Assembly (NCBI GenBank): GCA_900466875.1
Contig: UBNQ01000025.1
Span: 186,001-250,000, forward strand
Reading direction: 5' to 3'
Origin: Hyphomicrobiales bacterium
GTDB lineage: Bacteria; Pseudomonadota; Alphaproteobacteria; Rhizobiales; Rhizobiaceae
Length of the DNA stretch: 64,000 bases
Positions 56,638-64,000 of the stretch are shown piece after piece; the first letter of the stretch is position 1; the number at the start of each line of letters is the position of its first letter. A program made the position numbers and the translations under genes. Under the pieces are notes generated by a model. It made no database searches, was not told where the DNA came from, and saw only the letters and a program-made list of their open reading frames with translations.

Positions 56638-56766
56638 ATGGCCAAAGGTCAAGTTCGCAGTAACAAAGAAGCACGAAAGCCTAAAAAGGACAAGGCAGCC
56701 CCCGCTTCGGCGGCAACTCTCGGTTCCCAGGTAAAAAATTCGGAGAGCACGACAAAAAAGAAGTGA
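56638..56766 (+). CDS. 42-residue lysine-rich small protein
   Basis: An intact reading frame begins MAKGQVRSNKEARKPKKDK and ends in STTKKK; about one residue in four is lysine, with Ala/Ser between. AGGAGA stands 6 bases before the ATG, and its placement after a clear gap supports expression. Similar short AKGQxRSNKExRKPKK proteins are frequent as hypothetical genes in rhizobial genomes (recollection, not a search). It is probably disordered and nucleic-acid-binding by charge; no function known. Confidence 0.65.
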   Translation: MAKGQVRSNKEARKPKKDKAAPASAATLGSQVKNSESTTKKK

Positions 56767-56959
56767 GGCCTCGAATATTGCTCGAAAGCTCAGGCCGCCG
56801 ATTTAGCTACCTTCGTGTGAAAAAACTGAAACGGATCGTTTCGATCTATTCCGCCCGATATAGCTCATCCTTGTGAGTTCTCGGTAGAAACGGCGTTGTC
56901 TGACAACGTCGCGACGAAGACCGTATCCTCAATATAACATGTATGGATAACAGTGAAGT
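56767..56959. other. Intergenic stretch with a short palindrome upstream of tRNA-Arg
   Basis: No gene seen. CGTTGTC-T-GACAACG at 56894-56908 is a perfect 7-base inverted repeat around one base. It lies downstream of the tRNA 3' end (the tRNA is on the minus strand), where a processing or termination structure would be expected, but no U-run follows. Confidence 0.4.
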
Positions 56960-57036
56960 TGGCGACCCCTGCAGGACTCGAACCTGCGACCTGCTGCTTA
57001 GAAGGCAGCTGCTCTATCCAGTTGAGCTAAGGGGCC
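56960..57036 (-). tRNA. tRNA-Arg, anticodon TCT
   Basis: Read on the minus strand the cloverleaf is complete: acceptor GGCCCCT / AGGGGTC (one G-T pair), D arm AGCTCAACTGGATAGAGC, anticodon arm GCTGC-CTTCTAA-GCAGC with anticodon TCT, and T arm GCAGG-TTCGAGT-CCTGC. Discriminator G and an encoded CCA end the 77-base gene. It decodes AGA, a rare arginine codon in GC-rich genomes. tRNA genes of this kind can serve as integration sites; I found no duplicated 3' end in the window. Confidence 0.95.
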
Positions 57037-57064
57037 TTCGGCGGCAGGTAATCTGCCGCGGTAA

Positions 57065-57370
57065 TCAATGTGTCCAGGGCTGTTGACGGTTGAAACGGAA
57101 GTTGTCCGTATAGGACAACGACTGCCTGTTTGCGTCTTTCGGGTGAATGACCCGGTATTCGATGCCCTCGCGCTGCGCATAGGCTTCTGCCAGTTCCTGC
57201 GTCTCGAAAGTCAGCCGAAGCTGCTGCTTCATGTCGCCGGACGATGTATAGCCCAGGATGGGATCGATGCGACGCGGCGTTTCAGGATCGAATTCAAGAA
57301 CCCAGAGACGGGTCTTGGCCTTGCCCGACTGCATTGCAGTTTTCGCAGGACGATAGATCTTCGCAGCCAT
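57065..57370 (-). CDS. NDUFS4-type complex I accessory subunit
   Basis: A 101-residue soluble protein. MAAKIYRPAKTAMQSGKA, WVLEFDPETPRRIDPILGYTSS and the ending NFRFNRQQPWTH are the ETC complex I subunit (NDUFS4, 18 kDa) family almost throughout; TFETQELAEAYAQREGI is the conserved helix. In alphaproteobacteria and mitochondria it stabilises the peripheral arm of NADH:quinone oxidoreductase. It sits alone beside tRNA-Arg, not with the nuo genes. Confidence 0.93.
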   Translation of the reverse strand: MAAKIYRPAKTAMQSGKAKTRLWVLEFDPETPRRIDPILGYTSSGDMKQQLRLTFETQELAEAYAQREGIEYRVIHPKDANRQSLSYTDNFRFNRQQPWTH

Positions 57371-57531
57371 GAGTTCACCAACCCCATAAATTCATCCGCA
57401 ATCCAGACATCTTGCGATGTCTTGGGACGCCAGCTTCGGCTTTGCGGTCACAACGCTTTTGCCGTGTCCCCGGTTCATTGTCAACGACCAGCATGACCGC
57501 TGATCCGGGAGACGCGGTGAAGTCCCCGCTT

Positions 57532-58656
57532 CTATCGAACAATCGTCAAAGTTTCCGCCGCGCGGGTGATCGCCGTATAGAGCCAACGTTCGCGCGTATC
57601 GCGGAATGCATAGCTTTCGTCAAACAGAACCACGTTGTTCCACTGCGAACCCTGCGCCTTGTGGCAGGTCAGCGCATAACCGTAGTCGAACTCATCGTAG
57701 CGCTTGCGCATCGACCACGGGATTTCCTCCTCGCTTTCAAATGCGGCCTTCAGCAGCTTGATCTTCGCCGCTCCCCGATCCATGTCGTCGTCTTCAGGCC
57801 TGATCATCAGGTTGATCCCGGGCTTGACCGTTTCGCGCGACGCGCTCATCACCTGCCACAGAGAGCCGTTGAGCAACCCCTTGACCTGATCGTTCCGGAG
57901 GCAGACGAGCTTGTCACCCGATTGCGGATAGTCGGCTGAAAAACCCTTCAGTTCACGCAGGCGCTGGTTATAGCGCTTGCGCGTGCGGTTGGTGCCGACG
58001 AGCACCTGATCGGCCTCCAGCACCAGCTCCTGGGTCACTTCATCCCGCGAAATCACCCGGGCTTTGCCGTAATCGCCATACATGATCTCCCTGCCCTCAC
58101 GCACCTGCATGGCAAGCTGGATGATCGGATTGTCCTGCGCCTGACGATGGATTTCCGTCAGCAGATAGTCCGGCTCCTGCTCCGTGAAGAAGCCGCCACC
58201 GGAAACGGGTGGAAGCTGGCCGGGATCGCCGAGGACAAGGATCGGCGTGCCGAAGCTCATCAGATCCTTGCCGAGCGCCTCGTCGACCATCGAGCATTCG
58301 TCGATAACGATGAGGGCAGCCTTGGCGACCGGGCTCTGGCGGTTGATGGCAAACATCGGGGAGATCGACGTCTTGCCCGTCTCCTCGTCCTCGACCGCCT
58401 CTTCACCGCGCGGGCGATAGATCAGAGAGTGAATGGTTTTCGCGTTGCGCGCGCCTCTAGAGCGCAGAACCTGCGCCGCCTTGCCGGTGAAGGCTGCAAA
58501 CAGCACTTCTCCATCGACATTCTCGGCAAAATGTTTGGCAAGCGTCGTCTTGCCCGTGCCGGCATAACCGAACAGCCGGAAAACCTGGCTACGCCCGTCC
58601 TTCAGCCAGCGCGAAACGGCCTTGAGGGCCTCATCCTGTTGCGGTGCAAATTGCAT
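57532..58656 (-). CDS. Superfamily 1 DNA helicase (RecD-like AAA ATPase)
   Basis: A 374-residue ATPase. Walker A GYAGTGKTT is at 30-38, Walker B LIVIDECSMVDE near 120, motif III LGDPGQLPPVSGG, and the C-terminal UvrD/RecD motif YALTCHKAQGSQWNNVV followed by YTAITRAAE. This is the minimal RecD2/Dda-like architecture, without the RecD N-terminal domains. It may act in repair or replication restart; no partner genes are adjacent. I prefer the ATG at 58656 (MQFAPQQDEA), where the domain starts, over one 12 codons upstream; neither has a strong ribosome site. Confidence 0.88.
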   Translation of the reverse strand: MQFAPQQDEALKAVSRWLKDGRSQVFRLFGYAGTGKTTLAKHFAENVDGEVLFAAFTGKAAQVLRSRGARNAKTIHSLIYRPRGEEAVEDEETGKTSISPMFAINRQSPVAKAALIVIDECSMVDEALGKDLMSFGTPILVLGDPGQLPPVSGGGFFTEQEPDYLLTEIHRQAQDNPIIQLAMQVREGREIMYGDYGKARVISRDEVTQELVLEADQVLVGTNRTRKRYNQRLRELKGFSADYPQSGDKLVCLRNDQVKGLLNGSLWQVMSASRETVKPGINLMIRPEDDDMDRGAAKIKLLKAAFESEEEIPWSMRKRYDEFDYGYALTCHKAQGSQWNNVVLFDESYAFRDTRERWLYTAITRAAETLTIVR

Positions 58657-58841
58657 GCTCGGGACTTGGCAGGATTCTCGGCGAAAGCGCAACAGAAAAG
58701 AACGAAAGATGAATCAAAGCCAGGGATAAGAACGTATCGACTGACAACAAAACGGACTTGCCGCAGCGAAATGCGCAAATCGCCAGCTTGGCATCCTCTA
58801 ACAAATACCTAGGTTAGGCTTAACAAAGCGAGAAGGTTCCC

Positions 58842-59675
58842 ATGACATCCGCCACTCTCCCCTCCGGAACAATGGTGCCGTCACTTGGGCTTGGAACCTG
58901 GAAAATGGGAGAAAATGCCCGGACTGCCGATCAGGAGGTCGAGAGCCTGAAACGTGGTCTCGATCTCGGCATGACGCTGATCGACACGGCCGAAATGTAT
59001 GGAGAAGGCGGGTCCGAGATCATTACCGGAAAGGCCATAGAGGGACGCCGCGACGATGTGTTCCTCATCAGCAAAGTCTATCCGTACAATGCCAGTTACC
59101 AAGGCGTCATCGATGCCTGCAAGCGCAGCCTTAAACGATTGAGAACCGATCGGCTGGACCTCTACCTTCTCCACTGGCGTGGGGAATACGACCTTGAGGA
59201 AACTGTGGCCGGGTTCGAAGAGCTTCGCAAGGCGGGAAAAATCCGGGAGTGGGGCGTGTCGAACTTCGATGTCGAGGACATGGAAGAGTTGATGGAAGTG
59301 CCGGATGGGGGCAACTGTGCTGCCAATCAGGTGCTCTACAATCTCTCCCGCCGCGGCATCGAATACGACCTCCTGCCCTGGTGCCAGGAGCGCGGCATCC
59401 CGGTCATGGCCTATTCCCCAATCGAACAGGGCCGAATCCTCCGCAACACCGAACTGATCCGCATCGCCAAGGCCTATCAGGCGACACCCGCGCAGCTTGC
59501 GCTCGCCTTCGTCATGCGATCGCAAAACACGATCGCCATCCCGAAATCCAGCGATCCGCACCGTGTGGAGGAAAATGCCGGTGCCATCGGCCTGGAGATC
59601 AGCAGCGAAGATTGGGCAGCACTCGACGCCGCTTTCCCAGCGCCATCCAGAAAACAACCTTTGGAAATGCTCTGA
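58842..59675 (+). CDS. Aldo/keto reductase
   Basis: A 277-residue NADPH-dependent TIM-barrel oxidoreductase. The catalytic tetrad is intact: D48 and Y53 ([11 protein letters not shown]), K78 (ISKVYP) and H111 (LYLLHWRG). [11 protein letters not shown] and the cofactor-binding [17 protein letters not shown] region follow. It resembles E. coli YeaE-type reductases, which act on methylglyoxal and other aldehydes; the natural substrate here is open. Divergent from the helicase gene with a 185-base gap. Confidence 0.92.
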   Translation: MTSATLPSGTMVPSLGLGTWKMGENARTADQEVESLKRGLDLGMTLIDTAEMYGEGGSEIITGKAIEGRRDDVFLISKVYPYNASYQGVIDACKRSLKRLRTDRLDLYLLHWRGEYDLEETVAGFEELRKAGKIREWGVSNFDVEDMEELMEVPDGGNCAANQVLYNLSRRGIEYDLLPWCQERGIPVMAYSPIEQGRILRNTELIRIAKAYQATPAQLALAFVMRSQNTIAIPKSSDPHRVEENAGAIGLEISSEDWAALDAAFPAPSRKQPLEML

Positions 59676-59733
59676 CCCTTTGTTTCACGCAATTCCGGAC
59701 GCAAAACCGGTTTCCACTTTTGCTGAACTTGCT

Positions 59734-60759
59734 CTAAAGGCGGGCGCGACCGGCGACGATCGCATCGATCGCCCGAAACACATCCGACACCTGCCGCGTC
59801 TCGGGATCGCGATAAATCGGATAATGGATGAAGGCGGCCGCCGCGAGCTGGTCGATGGTGCGCGTCATGCCACGACGCGGCGAGACGACTGCACGGGCTT
59901 GTTCGCTCATATGGTCGTCGGTCAACCCCCAGCCGGCATAGAACGGCGCGCCGTAACAGCGCACCGGCACCCCACGCAAAAGCGCGTCGAAACCGAACTG
60001 GCTTGCAACGGTCCAGACCTCCTCAACGACCTTCAGGATCGATGCGGCAGAGACCGGCTCGGCCGATAGCGTGACACCTGCCCTGTCTGCTGCCATTTCC
60101 GTGAGATAGCCCTTGCGATAACCGGCAAGGACATCCGGATGCGTGCGCACGATGCAATGAGCACCCGTTGCCAGTGCATCGTCCAGCATGGCCGAGAAAG
60201 ACGCCGACGACCCAAGTGAAAGCGGAACGGACACGTCTCCCTTCACCTGATCGATGAGAAGGATTCTCCGCTTGCCATTTTGCTCGAACTTCGGCTCCTG
60301 ATGGGGAAGATGATTGTATTTCGACAGCCCGTGGAGAACGATCGCCTCACGCACATCCCTCGCCTCCTGCCCGTCATCGTCAGTCGCCTCGGCGATAAGC
60401 CTTTCCAGACGCGAGGCCTTGGACGCATCCGTCGACAGAGCCAGATCATCCGCGACGATCGAGAACGGCAGAACGCCCGATTTTCCCAGCTGCACGGAGC
60501 GAAGAAAACCGTCCTCAAGTCGCCAATGCGGCAGATGGCGCACGGTAGCGATCGTCTCCGTCATTTTCGCGACGATGCGGCCACCCCAGGCCATGGTTCC
60601 GCCAATGCCGGGCGCAAGGCAGGTCCGGAACTCCGGCACGCCGAGATAGTCCTTAACCCACGGCATGTCCTTCCGAAGCCAGCGCATGGCTCCGAGCGAC
60701 GTTCCGACGGGGGCAAGCCAAGGCTTTCCCCCGATCTTTCCGGGATCATCATATTTCAA
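59734..60759 (-). CDS. Single-domain KpsC-like beta-Kdo transferase / capsule synthesis protein
   Basis: A 341-residue protein of the capsule polysaccharide (KpsC/LipB) family. GIGGTMAWGGRIVAKM, HWRLEDGFLRSVQLG (about 78-92), RRILLIDQVKGDVSVPL, CIVRTHPDVLAGYRKGYL and PFYAGWGLTDDH (about 282) are the KpsC domain motifs. E. coli KpsC has two such domains and about 675 residues; here only one is present. The start is uncertain: the longest frame begins with a TTG at 60759 and shows no good ribosome site. No other capsule gene lies nearby, but kdsA in the same window makes the Kdo precursor. Confidence 0.8.
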   Translation of the reverse strand: MKYDDPGKIGGKPWLAPVGTSLGAMRWLRKDMPWVKDYLGVPEFRTCLAPGIGGTMAWGGRIVAKMTETIATVRHLPHWRLEDGFLRSVQLGKSGVLPFSIVADDLALSTDASKASRLERLIAEATDDDGQEARDVREAIVLHGLSKYNHLPHQEPKFEQNGKRRILLIDQVKGDVSVPLSLGSSASFSAMLDDALATGAHCIVRTHPDVLAGYRKGYLTEMAADRAGVTLSAEPVSAASILKVVEEVWTVASQFGFDALLRGVPVRCYGAPFYAGWGLTDDHMSEQARAVVSPRRGMTRTIDQLAAAAFIHYPIYRDPETRQVSDVFRAIDAIVAGRARL

Positions 60760-60829
60760 GGCAGCGACCGTCCGCGTTTGAACCGATTTGTTATCGCCTA
60801 CTCTGGACGGTCGGCTTTGTCCAACTCCG

Positions 60830-61402
60830 TTACATGCCCTGCGGGCCGCGGTTCATCGCCGCGATGCCCGTACGGCAGACCTCGATCAGTCCGAGCGGCT
60901 TAACCACTCCAATGAACTGGTCGATCTTCGAGGATTTTCCGGTGATCTCGAAAATGAAGTGACCGACAGTCGCATCCACCACCTTCGCCTGGAAGGCATC
61001 GGCAAGGCGCAGAACTTCTGCCCGGCTTTCACCGGTTCCGGCCACCTTGATCAACGCCACCTCGCGTTCGATCGGGCGCTCCTGGCCAAGCTGGCCGGCG
61101 CGCACCGTCAGGTCGACGACGCGATGAACCGGCACGATCCGCTCCAGCTGCGCCTTGATCTGTTCCAGCACGGTCGGCGTGCCGTTGGTGACGATGGTGA
61201 TACGGGACAGGTGGGACTCGTGTTCCGTTTCCGAAACGGTGAGACTTTCAATGTTGTAACCGCGGCCGGAGAAAAGGCCGATGACGCGGGCAAGCACGCC
61301 CGGCTCGTTGGTGACAAGAACCGATAGCGTATGGCTCTCGACCTTGGCGGTCTCCGGGCTGATGAAATAGGCTGAACCGGTCGGTTGCTGATGTGCGTTC
61401 AT
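60830..61402 (-). CDS. ilvH: Acetolactate synthase small (regulatory) subunit
   Basis: A 190-residue regulatory subunit. The N-terminal ACT domain (HTLSVLVTNEPGVLARVIGL, about 24-43, then GRGYNIESLTVSETE) binds valine for feedback control; the C-terminal half (AQLERIVPVHRVVDL, FEITGKSSKIDQFI) activates the catalytic subunit. It lies 46 bases after ilvB on the same strand and so is under the same attenuator. Confidence 0.96.
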   Translation of the reverse strand: MNAHQQPTGSAYFISPETAKVESHTLSVLVTNEPGVLARVIGLFSGRGYNIESLTVSETEHESHLSRITIVTNGTPTVLEQIKAQLERIVPVHRVVDLTVRAGQLGQERPIEREVALIKVAGTGESRAEVLRLADAFQAKVVDATVGHFIFEITGKSSKIDQFIGVVKPLGLIEVCRTGIAAMNRGPQGM

Positions 61403-61448
61403 GATCTGGGTCCGTTCCTTGAAATTTCGTCAGGAATGCCGGCTCGTA

Positions 61449-63236
61449 TCAAACGAGCTGGCGGCCCTTTGCATCGATGGCAGTTGCAACGGCTTCGTCG
61501 GATGCTTCATCCGGCAGCAACATCTCGTTATGCGCCTTGCCCGACGGAATCATCGGGAAGCAGTTGGCAAGATTGGCGACGCGGCAGTCGAAGATGACCG
61601 GTGCCTTAACGGCAATCATCTCGGCAATCTTTTCGTCGAGCTCCTTCGGATCGTCGCAATACATGCCGACCGCGCCATAGGCTTCCGCCAGTTTGACGAA
61701 GTCCGGCATTGCTTCCGTGTAGGAATTCGACAAGCGGTTACCGTGCAGAAGCTGCTGCCACTGGCGAACCATGCCCATATACTGGTTGTTCAGGATGAAG
61801 ATCTTGACCGGCAGGTTATGCTGGATGGCGCAGGACATTTCCTGGATACACATCTGGATCGACGCATCGCCGGCGATATCGATGACGAGAGCTTCGGGAT
61901 GCGCAACCTGTACGCCGAGCGCTGCCGGCAGGCCGTAGCCCATCGTTCCGAGACCGCCCGAGGTCATCCAGTGGTTCGGCTCCTCAAAGCCGAAGAACTG
62001 TGCCGCCCACATCTGATGCTGGCCGACCTCGGTTGTGATGTATGTGTCCCTGCCTTTCGTCGCCTCGGCGAGACGCTCCAGCGCATATTGCGGCATGATG
62101 ACGTCGTTCGAATTTTTGTAGGAGAACGACTTTCTTGCACGCCAGGTTTCGATCGACGCGTGCCATTCAGAGGCCTGCGCCTTTTCAGGCTTCTTCGGCA
62201 GCGCCCGCCACAGACGAACCATGTCCTCCAGAACACGACCGACATCGCCGATGATCGGAATATCGACACGGACGTTCTTATTGATCGACGACGGATCGAT
62301 ATCGATATGGACCTTGCGCGAATTCGGCGAAAACGCGTTCAGGCGGCCGGTGATGCGGTCGTCGAAACGGGCACCGATGCAGACCATGACGTCACAGTCA
62401 TGCATGGCCATATTGGCTTCGTAGGAACCGTGCATGCCCAGCATGCCGAGCCAGTTCTTGCCGGATGCCGGGTAGGCGCCGAGACCCATCAGCGTCGAGG
62501 TGATCGGGAAATCGGTCAGTTCCACCAGTTCGCGCAGCAGCTTGGAGGCTTCCGGGCCGGCATTGATGACGCCGCCGCCGGTATAGAGGATCGGGCGGCG
62601 AGCCGTCGCCATCAGTTCGACAGCTGCCTGGATTGCCTTCAGATCACCATCGACCTTCGGCGTGTAGCTTTTGCTTGCGAGTGCTTCAGACGGCGGAACA
62701 TAGGTGCCGGTGGCGAACTGCACGTCCTTCGGAATATCGACGACGACCGGGCCGGGACGACCGGTCTGCGCGATACGGAATGCTTCATGGATGACGCCTG
62801 CCAATTCGTTGACGTCCTTGACCAGCCAGTTGTGCTTGGTGCAGGGGCGCGTGATGCCGACTGTATCAGCTTCCTGGAAGGCGTCCGAGCCGATCAGCGT
62901 GGTCGGAACCTGGCCGGTCAGGCAGACGAGCGGGATCGAATCCATCAGCGCGTCCTGCAGCGGCGTAACGGCGTTCGTTGCACCTGGACCGGAGGTAACC
63001 AGCATGACGCCCACCTTGCCGGTCGACCGGGCATAACCTTCGGCCGCATGGCCGGCGCCCTGTTCATGACGGACGAGAATGTGCTGGATGTCATCCTGCT
63101 GAAAGATCTCGTCATAGATCGGAAGCACGGCGCCGCCGGGATAGCCGAAAAGATGCTCGACGCCATTTTCCTTCAAAGCGCGAAGCACGATTTCGGCGCC
63201 TGTCATTCGGTTGCCGTTATCCGCCGTATCCGTCAT
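61449..63236 (-). CDS. ilvB: Acetolactate synthase large (catalytic) subunit
   Basis: A 595-residue thiamine-diphosphate and FAD enzyme for the first common step of valine, leucine and isoleucine synthesis. The catalytic glutamate is E58 in LVRHEQGAGHAAEGYAR. The FAD domain contains LMGLGAYPASGKNWLGMLGMHG-type sequence, and the ThDP motif is DIAGDASIQMCIQE followed by ILNNQYMGMVRQW. I chose the ATG at 63236 because AGGAGGACAGG precedes it. The gene is preceded by a leader peptide and attenuator. Confidence 0.96.
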   Translation of the reverse strand: MTDTADNGNRMTGAEIVLRALKENGVEHLFGYPGGAVLPIYDEIFQQDDIQHILVRHEQGAGHAAEGYARSTGKVGVMLVTSGPGATNAVTPLQDALMDSIPLVCLTGQVPTTLIGSDAFQEADTVGITRPCTKHNWLVKDVNELAGVIHEAFRIAQTGRPGPVVVDIPKDVQFATGTYVPPSEALASKSYTPKVDGDLKAIQAAVELMATARRPILYTGGGVINAGPEASKLLRELVELTDFPITSTLMGLGAYPASGKNWLGMLGMHGSYEANMAMHDCDVMVCIGARFDDRITGRLNAFSPNSRKVHIDIDPSSINKNVRVDIPIIGDVGRVLEDMVRLWRALPKKPEKAQASEWHASIETWRARKSFSYKNSNDVIMPQYALERLAEATKGRDTYITTEVGQHQMWAAQFFGFEEPNHWMTSGGLGTMGYGLPAALGVQVAHPEALVIDIAGDASIQMCIQEMSCAIQHNLPVKIFILNNQYMGMVRQWQQLLHGNRLSNSYTEAMPDFVKLAEAYGAVGMYCDDPKELDEKIAEMIAVKAPVIFDCRVANLANCFPMIPSGKAHNEMLLPDEASDEAVATAIDAKGRQLV

Positions 63237-63344
63237 GTCCTGTCCTCCTGATGTCTGGCCTTTTACCTGCAATGGCCGGGATTGCTGCTGGAGATTTTTG
63301 CTTCCGGTGTTTTGAGCTGAGATGATCGACCGGAAACAAGGCAT

Positions 63345-63368
63345 AAAAAAAGGCCCCTTCAGGAGCCT
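63345..63368 (-). terminator. Attenuator terminator of the ilvBH operon
   Basis: On the minus strand GGCTCC-TGAA-GGGGCC (6 pairs, one G-T) is followed by seven T. It lies between the leader peptide and the ilvB start, 109 bases upstream of ilvB. It is the transcription stop that a stalled ribosome should prevent. Confidence 0.85.
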
Positions 63369-63376
63369 GTCTTTCC

Positions 63377-63424
63377 GCGCATGGGTGGCTATCGCCGGAT
63401 GGTTACACCATCCTGCCCATGCGC
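63377..63424 (-). promoter_or_regulatory. Leader hairpin of the ilv attenuator
   Basis: GCGCATGGG pairs with CCCATGCGC (9 bases) and encloses a second stem GGATGG / CCATCC whose loop holds the leader stop codon TAA. It corresponds to the pause or protector hairpin in classical attenuators and covers the last seven leader codons. The alternative (antiterminator) pairing between this region and the terminator arm GGCTCC needs folding to be fixed. Confidence 0.75.
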
Positions 63425-63459
63425 GTTCCCACCACAATAAGAGCGATCGAAATTTTCAT
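63403..63459 (-). CDS. ilvL: ilv leader peptide
   Basis: An 18-codon frame coding MKISIALIVVGTRMGRMV. Seven of the 18 residues are branched-chain (three Ile, one Leu, three Val), with the run IALIVV at 5-10, so shortage of these amino acids would stall the ribosome before the hairpin. It has no Shine-Dalgarno sequence; the predicted transcription start is within a base or two of the ATG, which suggests leaderless translation as reported for the Sinorhizobium trp leader. Too short for ordinary gene finding. Confidence 0.85.
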   Translation of the reverse strand: MKISIALIVVGTRMGRMV

Positions 63460-63466
63460 GAGGCGA

Positions 63467-63495
63467 GTGTTAGCCGCATAATGGACATCCGTCAA
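63467..63495 (-). promoter_or_regulatory. Promoter of the ilvL-ilvBH operon
   Basis: On the minus strand TTGACG (63490-63495) and TAACAC (63467-63472) are separated by exactly 17 bases. The -35 matches five of six consensus positions; the -10 is weaker. Transcription would start at about 63460, directly at the leader ATG. Confidence 0.7.
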
Positions 63496-63659
63496 CGCGG
63501 CGTTTGGGCAAAAATCCCGGAGAAGCCCTATTTTCGGTCAGTCTGACCGTTTCATCGGCAATGCCTATACCAGTTGTTAAGCCGTACGCCATAATTTGCA
63601 TTTTCAGTACACCATCCGGGCACCCGCCGAATGTTTTACCCCAATGACAGGGGCCTCTT

Positions 63660-64000
63660 TTGTTGAATGACGACACTCATCGCCCTCCCGCAAGTGGAGA
63701 GCAAGATCGTCGAGATCCTTTAAGGCCGGGGAACCGATTCCTGGGACGGGTTGTCTCATGCAACGGCGCCCATGCGACCATTGCAGCGGTAGCAGAGCGC
63801 GGGGAAACTGAACTTACCGAATTGTGGTCCGTGGGCCGGCTTATCTCGATTACCGTCGGCAAGAACCGCGTCGTCGCTTTGGTCTATTCGATGCAGACCG
63901 GTGTTCGTGACTGGTCCGAGAACGACGACACCAAGTTCCAGATCGAGGTCGAACTTCTGGGCGAAGTCCGCATTGGCCTCGACGGGCGCGAGCAGTTTTC
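63660..64000 (+). CDS. HerA-like ATP-binding protein (DUF87), 5' part
   Basis: The frame is open to the window end and gives 113 residues. FLGRVVSCNGAHATIAAVAE followed by LWSVGRLISITVGKNRVVALVY and FQIEVELLGEVRIGLDGREQF is the N-terminal HAS-barrel of HerA-type hexameric ATPases/translocases found as a lone gene in rhizobia. The Walker motifs would lie beyond the window. No ATG exists in this frame; tandem TTG codons at 63660 and 63663 with AGGGG upstream are the best start. An ATG at 63667 is in another frame and stops after 18 codons. Confidence 0.75.
   Translation, partial: MLNDDTHRPPASGEQDRRDPLRPGNRFLGRVVSCNGAHATIAAVAERGETELTELWSVGRLISITVGKNRVVALVYSMQTGVRDWSENDDTKFQIEVELLGEVRIGLDGREQF

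Noticed and set aside
56960..57036. Attachment site of an integrated element at tRNA-Arg
   Set aside because: No integrase gene and no second copy of the tRNA 3' sequence in the window.
63667..63723. ATG-initiated 18-codon frame at the start of the HerA-like gene
   Set aside because: Not in the conserved frame and too short to have family features. Kept only as a possibility in the findings, not annotated as a gene.

Overview
The window is a 64-kb piece of chromosomal core from an alphaproteobacterium of the Rhizobiaceae (Rhizobium/Agrobacterium/Neorhizobium group; I cannot fix the genus). The family-level call rests on the GC-rich coding sequence, a pyruvate dehydrogenase E1-beta with its own lipoyl domain, aapJQMP beside metC, an Omp10-type lipoprotein, EipB, LpxI, homospermidine synthase and a GTTC-N7-GTTC type SOS box before lexA. 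Nearly all genes are housekeeping. I found no phage, insertion sequence, CRISPR array, secretion island or defence system.

Layout. 1-7.9 kb (+ strand): the end of pabB, pabC, a DUF3445 haem-dependent N-demethylase-like gene, homospermidine synthase, omp10, a secreted 5'-nucleotidase with a LysM tail, and hemH. A 26-bp-stem palindrome separates hemH from the convergent next block. 8.0-18.5 kb (- strand): VOC protein, kdsA, eno, ftsB-like, pdhA, pdhB, a small unknown gene, pdhC, an SGNH esterase, a YdcH-like protein and lpdA, so the whole pyruvate dehydrogenase complex is together with its glycolytic supplier enolase. 18.6-23.6 kb: self-regulated lexA, a comEC homologue and gltA. 23.6-36.8 kb (- strand): the classic rpsB-tsf-pyrH-frr-uppS-cdsA-rseP-bamA-lpxD-fabZ-lpxA-lpxI-lpxB run, linking translation, UMP, undecaprenyl and phospholipid precursors, outer-membrane assembly and lipid A.

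37-50.5 kb: a patchwork of small transcription units: a FlbD-like small protein, eipB, ridA-ugpQ, a FemAB-like acyltransferase, HIT, azlCD, clpS-clpA, DUF3126, cysE, an alpha/beta hydrolase, a zf-CHCC protein, an FAD monooxygenase and metC. 50.9-55.2 kb: the aapJQMP general amino-acid ABC transporter with a strong terminator. 55.2-57.4 kb: two unrecognised exported proteins, a 42-aa lysine-rich protein, tRNA-Arg(TCT) and an NDUFS4-type complex I subunit. 57.5-64 kb: an SF1 helicase, an aldo/keto reductase, a single-domain KpsC-like Kdo transferase, ilvBH and the start of a HerA-like ATPase.

The best regulatory signal is upstream of ilvB: a -35/-10 promoter leading almost directly into an 18-codon leader rich in Ile, Leu and Val, then a long hairpin and an alternative terminator with a U-run. 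This is a complete ribosome-mediated attenuator. Other items worth attention are palindromes at 7.95 kb, 14.9 kb, 16.7 kb, 22.0 kb and at the lpxA/lpxI junction, and the small unknown genes. I see no convincing candidate for a wholly new multi-gene system.
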